Shown here one piece after another: positions 48,169 to 60,800 of a DNA stretch of 64,000 bases. Location of the stretch: positions 7,754,210 to 7,818,209 of the forward strand of contig CM055198.1 of assembly GCA_029224185.1 (NCBI GenBank). The letters are read 5' to 3'. The notes beneath the pieces are model-generated. The model ran no database searches and had not been told where the DNA came from. It saw nothing but the letters and a program-made list of their open reading frames with translations. Every line of letters starts with the position of its first letter. Position 1 is the stretch's first letter. Origin of the DNA: Karalla daura. Taxonomy: Eukaryota > Chordata > Actinopteri > Chaetodontiformes > Leiognathidae. Position numbers and translations under genes: made by a program.

Positions 48169-49336
48169 CATGAGAATGTAAACCCCGACGTAAGTGAGGC
48201 GATTTACTGAAGCCTGGGAATACAAAGTGGGGGGTGGTGGGGGTGGGTGGAAAGTGCGAGTGGACTCAATTTAAACCATATTGTCCGACAAGCAGAGTGC
48301 TATCATAAATAAAGACATGTCCTCTTTCTGGGTCTGTGTCGCTGTGACCACAGCGATGTTCTGTACTCCAGCATCTGTCACTCAAAGCAGCCTCACATTT
48401 GTCAATACACGCGTGGCTCAGACGTCATCAGAAGAGATTAGTCGTGCTGTCATGATTTCTGTGACGTAAAATTCAGACATAACACATGCTTGCTATGACC
48501 ATTATACTGTAAAGTCATCGTAATCGCTCTGTATAGTCATAGTAATCTCTCTGCTCTTGTTATCCTCCCTAACAAATCCGAAGCTAAGGCCTAGAGAGCA
48601 TGAAGTCTCCCTAGTTTGGATGATACATGAAGATACCATAGCATGGGCTCTTCTTCTGAACAGTTTAATTTCAGCTTTCATCCCCCACACCACCACTGCA
48701 ATAGGAGCCCAGCATGAGAACAAAAGGCCATGGGACTGAGCATATATACCTCCCCTCTGTGGCCTGCTCAGATTTATACACTTTCATAAAAATGGGCCCA
48801 AAATGTCTGGCTTAGGGCCTGATATCCCATACTCGCGTTTGGATTGTGTCCAGTAAATGCCTGGCCGTCAACGAAAGGGGGAAAGGGCAAGAAAAAGAAC
48901 CACACTTCTTTTTTTGTATTTATTACTCTAAATTACAAAGGGCAGGCAGGTGAAACGAGAAAACCATAGAGGAAGCAAAAGAGGTAAGTGATTTGAACTG
49001 GGGGTTGACACTATTCAGATGAAAGAAGTGCAGAACAGAAGCAGTAGGAAAATGACACAGTAGTGGCAAAGGATGAGCAGGGTGGGACTGGTGAAGGTGG
49101 TGGAGGTTCAGATGGACAAGTCTTAAAAAGGATTTTTATGTCTCCTCCCCCACCTCCACCATACCTTGGGATGCCCGCTCACCTCTCTCCCTCCCCAGTT
49201 CTGCTCTGCTGTGGCAGCACCTGAATTCTGGGTCTCATCAGAGCTACCTGCCATGGATTAACCAGAACCTGTTACCCCTCAGTGTCAGATGACTAGGCTC
49301 CATCTCGCTCTCATTCCCTCACCCACACCCACAGCA

Positions 49337-49379
49337 TCACACACACATACACACATACACACACACACACACACACACA
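49337..49379. repeat. (CA)n microsatellite
   Basis: A CA repeat with two TA interruptions. Confidence 0.93.
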
Positions 49380-50232
49380 AGCGCTTGGCGAGAGTCTGTA
49401 ATAGGAACCAGCTGGGCTTTCAAGGCTGTGCAGCGAGCCAGACAGGCCCATTCATAACCCTCTGGTGAGTTTTAATGAAGGTGGGTTCTGGTGCAGCAGC
49501 AGCAGCAGTGTGGAGGGAGTGGGGGAATGATGAAAGAGAGGGATCCGGTTGACTCCCTCTTCCTCACTCTCTCTATGCCTTCCAACCAATAAATGCACCT
49601 TTAATCACTTTTAATCCATTCATTTAGTGTTGACTTCTGCACAGGGTGAATAGACGCTGGTGTACCTTCCATCCCGTGTAGATGACATTTTTTAAGATGA
49701 AAAACAATTAATCACACTTTTAGGGTGTACATTATTTCATATGGACAAGTTCCCACCTCCTTGTATCAATTACCTTACTGACTGTAGCTAATAGGCACAA
49801 AAGGAGGGTGTAGTTCAATGCATTGTATGAATCTTTCAAGACGGGGATTGAAAAGCAAAGTTTTGGTTTAGCGGTGCAGAAATCTGACCTATAAATACTG
49901 AGTAATATAAGTGTCAGTAATATTCAAAGCCCTGCAAAGGCCAACAGTGTCCATTAGTGAGCTGAAACTCAACACCACAAGACATCTCCCTGATAACTGC
50001 ACGTTTGGGGACTATATATTAATACTGAAAAGGACATGCACATTTATAGCATTTATAGTAGAGTTAAGTTTCTCCTCTGTCCGTTAGCCAAGGGGTGTTT
50101 ACACATAGTTTTATGTTGTGGTTTCAGGGCAGAGGTCAAATGTGAGCTGACAAGCACAATCCCAGATATTTCTCATTAGGGTGACTAGTGCATAGCTTTT
50201 CAGTGTATTTCTGTACTGAAACAATCAGAAGT

Positions 50233-50299
50233 GTGCATGTGTGTGTGTGTATGAGAGAGAGAAAGAGACAGAGAGAGAAGAGAGAGAGAGAGAGAAAGA

Positions 50300-50392
<93 letters not shown>
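50233..50392. repeat. compound (GT)n(GA)n(GT)n microsatellite
   Basis: A short GT repeat is followed by about 60 bp of GA-rich repeat and then about 44 perfect GT units (50305-50392). It is the longest simple repeat in the window and the source of several overlapping spurious ORFs. Confidence 0.96.
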
Positions 50393-50395
<3 letters not shown>

Positions 50396-53300
50396 ATGTC
50401 TTGAGTGTGGTGTTGCAGAGATTTGACGCATTTTTTAATTTGCATGTGAGCAAGCAGGGCTTTTCACGGCCTGCTCACCTCTCTGATTGCTCTCTCTCTT
50501 CTCTCTCTCTCTCCCTCTCAGGGTGGGTGGGTAATGTGTAACCTGAGCTGCTGAAGTAACGGTGAGGCAACAGCCCTTTACACCCTGAGGTCAGGCTGAT
50601 GTGAACACCAATAAACGGGGCACTGGCACACATTCCTTCCTCTCCAAAAAACACAGAAGTGCACAGAAAACCTGAAGAAGTCAATATGAAATGTTTATTT
50701 TCAGACACCCACGCTGGAATTGTTCTCTAACAAAGAAACAGATAATTCTGCATGCTTGATTTGTCTTGGCACTGTTTGGTTGAACAAAGTTCAGGATTTC
50801 AAATACTCAACATTTTCAGTGTTTTTGGTATGAAAGCACAGATACTGTATCTCACCGATTAACACTCATTTCATAAGACTTGAGTGAGGATTTCCTTCAG
50901 GAGGTGCTTGGCTTGGGTGTGATGATGCTTCATTGGAACTGGGTCTGCACTGCCAAACAGCCTCATTAGATGCAGGATGACTTCCCTCTCCTCTCTTGGC
51001 GACACTGACAGGCACACAGGCTGCACTCACACGCACACTAACACAGTACATGCATGTTTTTTGGTGGGCAGATGGAGATAGACTGGGGGTATATCACAAA
51101 CCTCCCACGCTCTCCACTTCAGCCCTGGTGGCCGCACAGCCTTTGATATTTCCCACATAATAACGGTGTGGTTTTTCAGTTAACCCCAGGAATGTTCATA
51201 TGAAACAAATAGCAACACATGACTACATTATGCAGTCTCTTGCCGGCATACACTAATGAACCAGGAAATATTGTAGTCATGTAGAAACTTGATTTAATCT
51301 TGCTTTCACTCCCATAGACCACTGAAGAAGTGAGCCACAGTTTGTACTGGCATCCGTCTTCCTCATTATGAGAGTCTGTAATAAGCTTTTGATGCTTAGA
51401 GCAACAACACTGACACTGATGGCAGAACCTTTCATGCTACGGTGAGCCAAAGAGACCAGGCAGATGAAATAAGATGTGAAATAAATAACACAAGTTAAAA
51501 TTATAAAGACAGTTTGAAAAGAGTTAAACGCTTGGGATCAATTTCTTAAAGTGAAGTCAAGGAAAGTGCACAGAAATCACACATTATAAATTCAAATGAA
51601 TGTAAGATGTTATATCATCATGGCTCCACTTTTCTTTGTTTATTGATCTACAACAATCTCTCACAAAAGAGCAGAGAAGTGCTGACTAAGCTGGCTAAGT
51701 GGGATGATACCTATATAATCATATTCACGTCACAGGGCTTGTGGGTTGTGTACGTGAAGGTTTTGGAGGGGGGAGGTCATCCGCAGTTGAAAAGAAGATG
51801 GCTCTCTTGTTCTGTTGGGCTTTCCTCTCTCCCTCTGATCACCGTCTGCACACGGGGCTGAATCACCGGCCAGCATTCAGCCAGTCCGGCAGAGGGCCAA
51901 GAATGCAGAAGCTGCTGGGTGGCGTGCTGGGTGATTTCCTGTCTGAGGGGTCTTCTCGTAGTCGTAACGTGATCCGCCCTCGGTCCAAAAATAACCGGTG
52001 TCCCTGCAGGGGCTGGCGGAGCAAAGCTTGTGGGGGCACTAATGCAGCCAGCCCCGCTTCCTTCCTCAAAGGATGCTGGGAGGATGGAGCTGATAGCGGC
52101 TCAGTTAGTTGTGCTGTCAACAGCTGGGAAAGCACAGACAAGGCCATGAGATTTGTGTAAAACAGGTGATACTTCTCGAAGGCCCCTCCCAACCATGAAA
52201 AGCCAAACTGCAACCCCTATTTGTTTTTCTCAAATGCAGCTTTCAGGACTAAATTATCTGCAGCAGAGTTTCACAAAGGAAAAGGGAGTGAAAATCAAAA
52301 TCAACAACATGCACCTCATGCTGCTTTAAATGAAACTCACATACCTCCACGTTTATTTTTGCAAGAGTGTCAGATTTGAACGCTGTGGTTTCACAGTTGC
52401 TCTGCTCTCTGACCTCAATGTGCACCAGCGTCGCAAAGTCAGTGTGATAACAAATCAACAAGTTGATCGTTGCACCGTGTGCCAGAAAGACACAAAACGA
52501 GAGAGGATTGGTGCGGGATGGATGTTATCGTAGAGAACTGCTGCCATTGGAGACGGGAGTTGCATCAGAGACCATAAGTGAGTGTTAAGAGAGAAAACAG
52601 ATAGCACGCTTTGAAATATCTGACCTAAAAAGGCAGATTATTTCCGTGAAGGCTTTGCGTCTCCATAAACAGCACAGTGTGTTTGCACAGGTTCGTCTAT
52701 GTGGCCTCAGAGAGCTGAGGCTCTCCTGGCAGAGGGACATTTCACTGGGTCATTATGGAGCAATTTAAGGTGGCTGGGCCAGCATTTTTTACAGCACCTC
52801 ACTAACCACAGTTCAAGTGATAGCAAAGAGGTGGAGACACAAAACCAGTCTGCTGCTTCCCTTTGAACAGGATCCACTGGAGCAGTGAGCCCAAGGTCCT
52901 ACACTCCACAAGGAGCCAAAGGCAAGGAGATGGAGGATTACATTGGGGGGTGGGAGGCAGAGAGGGGAAAAAGCCATGCAGATGCTAAAAATGAGAGCCC
53001 CAATAATGAAATAAATCTGCCCACGGCTTTTTTGTTTAATGAATGTGGAGCTGATTTATTTTCCGTATGGCTCGGCAGATTTGTCTCACTGCAGAACAGA
53101 GCGTGCTCTGTTCAGTGCCATGCTCAGCAACCAGGTGTGGGACAGGCTGAAACAGTTAAAAGTAAACCTAGTGCAGTGGAAATCGATCTACTTCAATTTT
53201 ATGGCTTATTTTCTTTCATTCTTTCTTTTTTAACCTTTATTTTGCTAGGGAAATAAGATTTTCTGCTGCAATCACAAATAACCTGAATTCTGTTTATGTC

Positions 53301-56074
53301 ATTCACTGCTAACTACATTGCTATAAATAGGTTGCCTATGTGTCACATGGCCTAGCATAGCAGGTGTGATGATAAGGAACGATTAAAAAGAGTTTAAATC
53401 AGAAACCTACATGGCAGAGCACAGCAGTGAGAGAAGCGAGAGATAAAGAGGGCGAAAGAGGGAGGGAGGTGGAGGCGCGCTCAGAAGAAAGAACTACAAA
53501 CAAACAGCAAACAGTGAGAGGGGAAATATCGTAAACAGATCTACTGAGAGTATCAAGCAATGTAAATATGAAAAATGCCATGCTCGAGGACATGAACCCT
53601 TGCTGGAATGACTCCCCCCCACGCTGCATCCCACCCCCTTACGCTGTCCCATCTATGTATCCATGTAACCTCAGTTTACAGAGACAAGTGAGAAGGCGCC
53701 CAAGACCAGGACTTGAGGGACGCCAACAAGTATGTCGAGTTCCCTCAAGTATTTTAAAGTCCTAACCTCCCTCTGTACTACCCAACAGGCACTGTAGCAT
53801 CTATCTCACTCTGCTGAGAGCTCCACTGCTGCAAAAGGGAGGTAAAGTCTTCATCAGACGCCAGTATAGCACATCAGCGACGGTATTGCTGGTGGACGTG
53901 CACTCAGAGTGCATTGTTGATAAATCAGTTTTCCAGCAGGCCACTGTGTGACTCACTGCCATTCCAGAATTGCTTTACGTTTCTCTTAACCATAAGGCCA
54001 AGTCATTTATTACATTTTTGCACTGACTTTTTTAACAATAGGACAAAGAAGTGACACCTATGCAAAAAGATAGGCGGTTGGGTTCAATCAGAGCTCACAC
54101 TTACACACAAGACGGTTTACTGAAACAAACAAGTAGTGAGGATCTTAACTAACGACAACATCAGTGTTTTCAACCACATGTGAAATGAACCTGAGCTCAA
54201 GCTGTTGCAAACCTAGACCTTTACAGACAGTTACTGTAAAGATTACGTTTAACACGTTTAGTGTGTAGCAATGCAAAATGTTAAGAGAAACACCAGCTGT
54301 GAGATTCTCTTTTGTGGTACACAGTACAGCAGTCTTAAAGACTTGAAATTTAAAAAATGTTGACAAAAGGTTGACCATGTCTTTTAACCCATGTTAATCC
54401 TCCTGTCATCCATTCTGTTGCACAATATCAAAATGACTCAGTCAACATATTTGCCTGTTGCACAAAGCACACTATCCAAATTGACATATTGTTTCAATGC
54501 TGTAATGTGCATGCAACCCCAAATATGGCTGGCAGGCTTTCAAGTATGCTTTGGAGTTACAGCAAATGGTGGTTTGGCGCTCCTCAGACAGACACTTTTC
54601 AACCAGTGAATCAAACAAGCTTAAATTGGACAAATTAGACAGAGTGTGATCAACTTAAGTTCATGGCTTGTCTTTGGCATGTGGCTCTGGGCTGAGACCA
54701 GAGTGTCTCTCAAAACTGGAGCAGGGCTGGGTTTTAGTGGCCTACTGCTGCCCTCTGTCAAAAATCGACTGTCACTGCAGCCAGATGTGAAAAATAGACA
54801 CAGTAGCAGAGCTTCCAGAACTATTCCAAACTATAAAAGAAATAAAACTATAACAATGAGATGTCCATCAAATAATTCCCGGAATACCATTTCAGTCGTG
54901 ACAGTCATCCTCCCTCTTTCTCAGCCAGTGAGTCTGCTTCCAGGAATGCAACTGCAGACGCAGCACTTCTGGGTCCCAATGTGTGTTTCATTTGGGCTCC
55001 TCTGTCTCAAACACACATGTGGCTCAAATATGTGGCCCAGTGCTCCAACAGAAACACAACGCGATCCAGCGAGGTCCTAACGTGCACCTCGCTGGAACGT
55101 GCCACACTGACACCAAACGAAGTCAGACAGGGCCACGTGTTTGAAAATTTAACACACATTCTTCAGGGGCTCTGTCACAGTCCTCTGCAGATGAGACGGC
55201 ACTGAATCACGGCTGCTGGATGCAAAGGGAAAGGTTGACAGCACAGGATCACTGCACAAACACTTCACCCTATTTTTATGTCATGTGGTCATAAAGATGA
55301 CTTGCACACTGAATTACAGTTTCATGAGAAAAGAAAAAAAAATGGCATCAACCCAGAACCTAACCAACAGCATGGCACACTGATCTATACATGTGGTACA
55401 TTCTTATTTCTATAAAAACGCTGTTCTATATTCAGTAAATGAGCAAAGACATCAAGGTCATTTCAAATTAGTTGACGCCACAGGCAAAACTATGTTTTTA
55501 CACACTGATGACTCGTTCCTGCTCTCATATCTATTACAAAGCATTTGCTTAAGAAAACACTAATATTTTGTATTTATATATGTTTTTGCATTGTCAATAC
55601 ATTTGGCATGATAAAAAGTACTGTACTATTTTATAGCTGATTACTCTTTTAAGGTTTCTATCAAATATTGATAATGATCATGTATTGCAAGCTTTTAAAA
55701 TGAGTGTCAAAAGACTGATGGTCTTTCATGTGTTGCTATCTAAGTGTTGCTATCTCTCTCAGGTCATCTGTAATGGCTGCATCCAGAGGGAGACATAACG
55801 GAGGGAGTGGCATTCCACAGATCTGGGTGTAGCGTGACTTTGAGAGGATTCAGACAAATCTCCTTGGCCAAATTCACTAGACAGACAGTCTGTAAATATT
55901 AGACCCACTTAGTATGGCATGTTTGCATCTGTGTGTATTTGTGTGTGTGTGTGTTTGAGTGTACGTGTTGTTTCGTGTAGAGCCATAGGCTTGTGTCTGT
56001 TGTGCAGTGTGAAGTGGCATGCAAGAGTGGACTCTCTGTCAAGATTTGTGGACATCAAGCTGTGTGTATGAATC

Positions 56075-56076
<2 letters not shown>

Positions 56077-56115
<39 letters not shown>
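56077..56115. repeat. (GT)n microsatellite
   Basis: About 19 perfect GT units, with a looser GT-rich stretch at 55931-55960 upstream. Confidence 0.94.
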
Positions 56116-56119
<4 letters not shown>

Positions 56120-57333
56120 ATGCGCATGTGTAATATACAACATTAGGAGTATTGACGTTTGTCCTTCATCTTGTTTAAAATTGCTATAAAATGCAGCCAT
56201 AGTTTATTAACAAGTTGATTTCAAAGGAGGGGATGACTAGAAGTGGCAGAAAAATATGTGATGTTCTTCTAAACTAATCAAGAGACAGAACGGCACAGAT
56301 GCAGCATGGGGTTTAAACAACTTCAATAACAAACATCCACCCTGTGGCAAAGTCTTTGAACAAGACACTGAGAGCGGCACGGAGCCAGGGTGTCATGCTG
56401 AGACTGACAGTCCACTGTTTGGATGAGGCAAACAAAAGGGTAGTTTTGGTAGAAGCAAGCAAACAAAACTGTTTAATTAAGATGTAATCGTTGAGCCAAA
56501 TTAAATCACCACATAATACAAGAAATGACATGATGTCGATCTTAGATTGGATGAGCATCTCTCTTGTGTTTGTGGCTGAGTATTTTTCATATCTGCTCTT
56601 CCAGGTTAAACTGTCTACCACAGCTAAAAACTTGTGGGAATTTATATTTTGCATGGAGCTTCGCTTTACGGAGCTGTATTCCATAAAAATGCGATGGAAA
56701 GCCATAAGACGGCATCCAAAGCAACCCTCAAACTAACCGTATAACTTACAACTTTGACACAGAGTCTTGTGAATAGCCCTTTAGGGTGTCTGCACTGATG
56801 ACAGGACGCATACAAGAACCGAGGTATACTTAACATGTTCTCACTGAAGACTAAAATGGACCTGTCAACTGGTTAACAAATCATATTTATACATGGAAAA
56901 CAACTGCTTCCAAAACATATGCTGCCAGATCAGGCAGAAGCTCTGCATTACCTAAGGTTTCACGGTAATAGAGTAACATGCGTTAACTAGCCAGTGCTCT
57001 TTAACTTGTGTTACCTTGTTCCTGTTTTTATATTCAATGAAAACTCTTTTGTGAGACAACAAAAGATGGAGAGAGAGAAAGACAGACAGAGAGAGAGAGA
57101 GTCTCATGCTTCCGAGGTATAGCAGGCTGTTTGCCAGATGCACTATTCAGCAGCTGGAGCGCAGATACAGTGAAATCTCAGATCATTCTATAAATACCAC
57201 AACCAGCTGCCTCCAGTCAATGTCAGACAATGAATAATAAAAAAAGTAAGTGAAAAAAAAGAAGTGCAGATTAACTGTTTGTTATCAGCAACTGAGCAAT
57301 GACGTTCACTCCTCTGGAAACACTGGTACAAAA

Positions 57334-57372
57334 TGTGTGTGTGTGTGTGTGTGTGTGGGGGGGGGGGGGGGG
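57334..57372. repeat. (GT)n followed by a poly-G run
   Basis: Eleven GT units run directly into about 17 consecutive G residues. Confidence 0.93.
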
Positions 57373-57857
57373 TCAGGGTGACAAAGGGGGGATAATGTTA
57401 GAGACTTACGTGAACTGACAAGAGCTATTTTATAGATCTGTCTCATGGTGGGGGAGGACTCCCCTGAGACTCCCCCTTTTGTTTTTGTGGTGTCTTTCGT
57501 GTTGCATTGGTTTATGTGGTGTTGTGCAGGGAATAATATGCGGAGGTCACAGTTGTGGAAGGCTGGGAGCATCTTTCACTGGTTTACCCACCAGCTCCCT
57601 CTGCTCATCCCGAGGGGGATTCTCCTGTTACCTGCTAATGCCTCCCAGCCTCCCGGCCTCTGGCTTGAACATAACTTTGACGGGTTTGGAGTTTCACCTC
57701 ATCTGCTGTTTGTCAAACTCTTAAACGTGCAAATATGTATGCACACCTCTGCTCCAAGCAGGGGGTGACAAATCTGGACAGCAGTGTAGTTGCCAGACAA
57801 ATCACCAGCAGCATTTACGTGTTGATGATCCATCAATTTTCTTCATCTTATACTTAA

Positions 57858-58095
57858 ATGGTGATGCAAGGGATCTTCTGGATCTCCATCACACATAGGC
57901 AAAAGCAAAGAATACACTCTGGTATCATCGCTAGTCCATTAATGGACACACATTCATTCTCACACTCAGTGCAAAAGATAATCTCCAATCGGCCTAAATC
58001 ACCATGTTTTTGGACTGTGGTATAAACCATAGCAGCCAGAGAAAAACCTGCATAGACAGGAAAACCAGGAAGGAGAACTTGCAAACTCAATCATT
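57858..58095 (-). repeat. abundant teleost dispersed repeat, copy 2
   Basis: Recognisable blocks in order are a CATTCATTCTCACACTCA segment, TTTTTGGACTGTGGTATAAA (for TTTGGACTGTGGGAGGAAAC), CCAGAGAAAAACCTGCATAG and GGAGAACTTGCAAACTC. This is the common fish consensus in the orientation opposite to the copy at 60565. About 240 bp are preserved with substitutions. The family name is not known to me. Confidence 0.75.
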
Positions 58096-59032
58096 GGTCT
58101 GTATTAGATGAGCCTCCATTAATATGCTTGTGACTTCATCACCTGCATGCCCAAATGGTCCATCTGCTAGATACACATGAGGCATTTCATCTTTACCTGA
58201 TGGCTGACAACAGGCTCCTGGGACTCACACAAAGTGCAGAATACCACCTTTTTGGAAAATACTGGAATACAAATTGAGTTTACCTCAGGCTGTGTTTGGG
58301 GAGGGAATGGCAAATGCCTGTGTCCACTTTTAACAAATGATGGCACTGCGTACATCTAGTACAGTTGTATGCTCACATGCACAGGCACACACTGCAGTCC
58401 ATGAGTTTACAGCGGTATGGTTTTCATCATTGGAAGGCATGATAACTGTCTAGGGGAAGGAAAAAATCCCCAGAGAAGTCACCCAGTCGATTGCAGTGAT
58501 GTGGCTGCTTGGGCGAGGGGTGTGACTAATTCACGCAGAAAGTGACACGTCCTCATTGAAAGCTGCAAAGCTCAAAATATTCTAGTCACCCTGCCGTCAA
58601 TTCACTCAAGTCTTCATTAATCTTTATTGGACTTTTGCTTCTCATCTGTTTGACGCTTTGGTTTCTCTCTCATCTTTGAAAAAACACTCGTAAATCACTC
58701 TGTAAAATTTGCAAACTCGCCAGATTTTCTCTGTTTCCAGGATCCACCTTCATCAGGGTGGCCACGTATTATCCAGTGTGAGTGACAGCACATTGGAGCC
58801 ACTGTCTGTGTGAATGTGCTAACATGATGTGGTTTTCTAGCTCAGTAAAAGCCCAGCTTCATGCAATTTGATTGATATTGGCAAGTAGCACGCTCTGTAA
58901 CCCTCAAACGGCTGTGTGCAGACTTTTACCTCTGCCTCACTTTCCACAGCTGTTTCCTGCCCCAAACTGCTAAAACAGTGGTGCAGCAGGACCAGAGGTA
59001 GGCCAACACAAACCAAAGCATCTCTCAGTCTG

Positions 59033-59034
<2 letters not shown>

Positions 59035-59063
<29 letters not shown>
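59035..59063. repeat. (CA)n microsatellite
   Basis: About 14 CA units followed by degenerate CA-rich sequence. Confidence 0.93.
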
Positions 59064-59068
<5 letters not shown>

Positions 59069-59280
59069 AGACACATGCACACAGACAGCCTCAAGAGCAT
59101 ATCATCCCAACCTTGTCGTAGACTGCTACTGGTCACCTTGCGGCACTTCCTGTTTGAGTTGGGTCATTTCCTCTTTCTCTCTGTTGAGGGAGGGTTTGAG
59201 CCTCTCTAAGGGTGAAGCTCAGGCAGGATGACGAGCTGACAAGGTCATTGTTTCCTCTGTTTAATCGCCTTCAACCTGTT

Positions 59281-59325
<45 letters not shown>
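59281..59325. repeat. compound (TC)n(CA)n microsatellite
   Basis: Nine TC units followed by about 13 CA units. Confidence 0.95.
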
Positions 59326-59329
<4 letters not shown>

Positions 59330-59554
59330 TACAATACATGTAGAAAGACATGATGGTGCTGACTTTTTTGTTCCCTCTTTTACATCCAGTTGAGGAATCC
59401 CTGCACCCGTATAGTGACATTAAAAACCGCATATCAGTCCCTTGTTGCACGTTTGCTTAAATTCACATCTGGGCAGAATGAGGGCTTGTGGAACTGTGGG
59501 ACTCGTATAACTCTAAATAGGGGATCGTGGCAGTATAAAGGGCTGGAAAACAGG

Positions 59555-59740
59555 CCTGTGACAGGAAGGTTGCCGGTTTAGCCTGGGAGAGGGAAAAAAA
59601 TTCTTGACTAATGGCAACAAACCCTTGAGCAAGGAACTTACCTGATTCTGGAGCAGAGCTGTGGTTTCACTGGGTAGCTCCCACATGTGCAATCATTTCT
59701 TAAGTGTAACAATGTGACAGGCTGTGCAGTTAAATCCATG
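59555..59740 (+). repeat. diverged teleost dispersed repeat (third fragment)
   Basis: ACAGGAAGGTTGCCGGTTTA, CCTTGAGCAAGGAACTTACC and GGGTAGCTCCCACATGTGCA correspond to the common fish pattern 'ACAGGAAGGTTGCCGGTTC...CCTTGAGCAAGGCACTTAACC...GGGCAGC'. The internal part, GGGAGAGGGAAAAAAATTC, is degraded. Confidence 0.55.
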
Positions 59741-60348
59741 AATTCATATAAAGAAAATGTGTGAACATAGAATGACTTAGTAAAAAAGAAACTCAGAGAG
59801 ATACTTTAATCTCCACTGCAACAACATCAAACATTACATTTTCTGCATCATACCCATTCCCCCACTATCTATAATGATGAATCAAAATTGCTCTAAATGG
59901 AGGCAGTTTATCGGCAGGGTCTAAAACAACTGTTTAGAGACAATCTTGAAATGCAGAGCGTTGAGCAGAGAGGAGCATTTTCTTGAGAAGCACTGCAGAG
60001 CACTTCAAAGTGGTCCCAAATGAGCACAGTCATAAATGGTTTGCCCCTCAAGTGTGCTCAGCGCAATCACTCCCTGGTAGCAAGGGTAAAGAAATGAGGC
60101 AGATTGTTTGTGACAATTAGGCCGATGCCAGATACTGCCCGCCGTGGCCTGCGCTATCACTTGTCCCCATCAGCCAACTCTGTTTATCAGTAATTGCAAT
60201 TTGGAAAGAACTCTGTGGCGATTAGGCCCAAGGAGTGGTCAGACACAGAGCTTGCCCAACCCTAAACAAGAGACTAGTGTTTGGGTAAAGTCTGCACGAG
60301 GTCCCACAGAGAGAGAGAGGCAGAGGGTAAGGGAGAGTGTGAAAGGCA

Positions 60349-60418
60349 GGAAGGAAGGAAGGAAGGAAGGAAGGAAGGAAGGAGGGAAGGAAGGGAGGAC
60401 ATAAGGACGGAAGGAAAG
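60349..60418 (+). repeat. GGAA microsatellite
   Basis: Eight perfect GGAA units (60349-60380) are followed by imperfect GGGA/GGAA units to about 60418, with GA repeats just upstream (60307-60320). Each GGAA is an ETS core. Confidence 0.95.
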
Positions 60419-60564
60419 GAGGAAACAAGAGAGACAAATGCAGTAGTGACCTCCGTCAATTACACCAAATCAAATCTGAGCCGTAACACATCCTGTCTGA
60501 TAAGGAAGTACTATTTTGTTTGTGTGTGTGTGTGTTTTATTGACAACACAACATCCAAGGGTGA

Positions 60565-60800
60565 CATGCTGTATGGTGAATAGCACTGTCGCCTCACAGT
60601 AAGAATGTCCCTGCTTGTAATCCCCTTCAGACCAGGGCCTTGCAGAGCAGTTACTCCCGTTTCAACAGTCTAAAAACAAACATGTTTAGGTTGATGGGAG
60701 AATGTTGCCCCTAGGTGTGAATGTGAGAGTGAATGGTGTGTGTGATGGACTGGTGACCTATTCCTTACCTTCAACCTATGTGAGCTGGGACACCTGCTAC
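60565..60800 (+). repeat. abundant teleost dispersed repeat, copy 3
   Basis: Near-consensus blocks include 'TAGCACTGTCGCCTCACAGT', 'CCTAGGTGTGAATGTGAGAG', 'GTGATGGACTGGTGACCTAT' and 'ATGTGAGCTGGGACACC', in the order expected for the common fish repeat, with an internal shortening. An A-rich stretch follows at 60818-60860. It is the best-preserved copy in the window. Confidence 0.8.

Larger units (their letters stand above)
36181..50225. other. gene-poor region, 36.2-50.2 kb
   Basis: No recognisable gene is present. It contains repeat fragments at 37150-37200 and 43430-43600, CTCF-like motifs at 38643-38655 and 47457-47469, unique non-repetitive blocks at 41820-42360, 44990-45300 and 45550-45800 that look like regulatory elements, GT and CA microsatellites, a tetranucleotide tract at 46143-46180 and a G-quadruplex-prone tract at 48133-48251. 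ORFs are short and lack family motifs. Confidence 0.7.

Noticed and set aside
50136..50541. Several ORFs rich in Thr-His or Cys-Val
   Set aside because: They translate the compound GT/GA microsatellite in different frames.
54646..55080. 144-codon ORF on the + strand
   Set aside because: It starts with a non-ATG codon, its composition is not protein-like over its length, and there are no family motifs.
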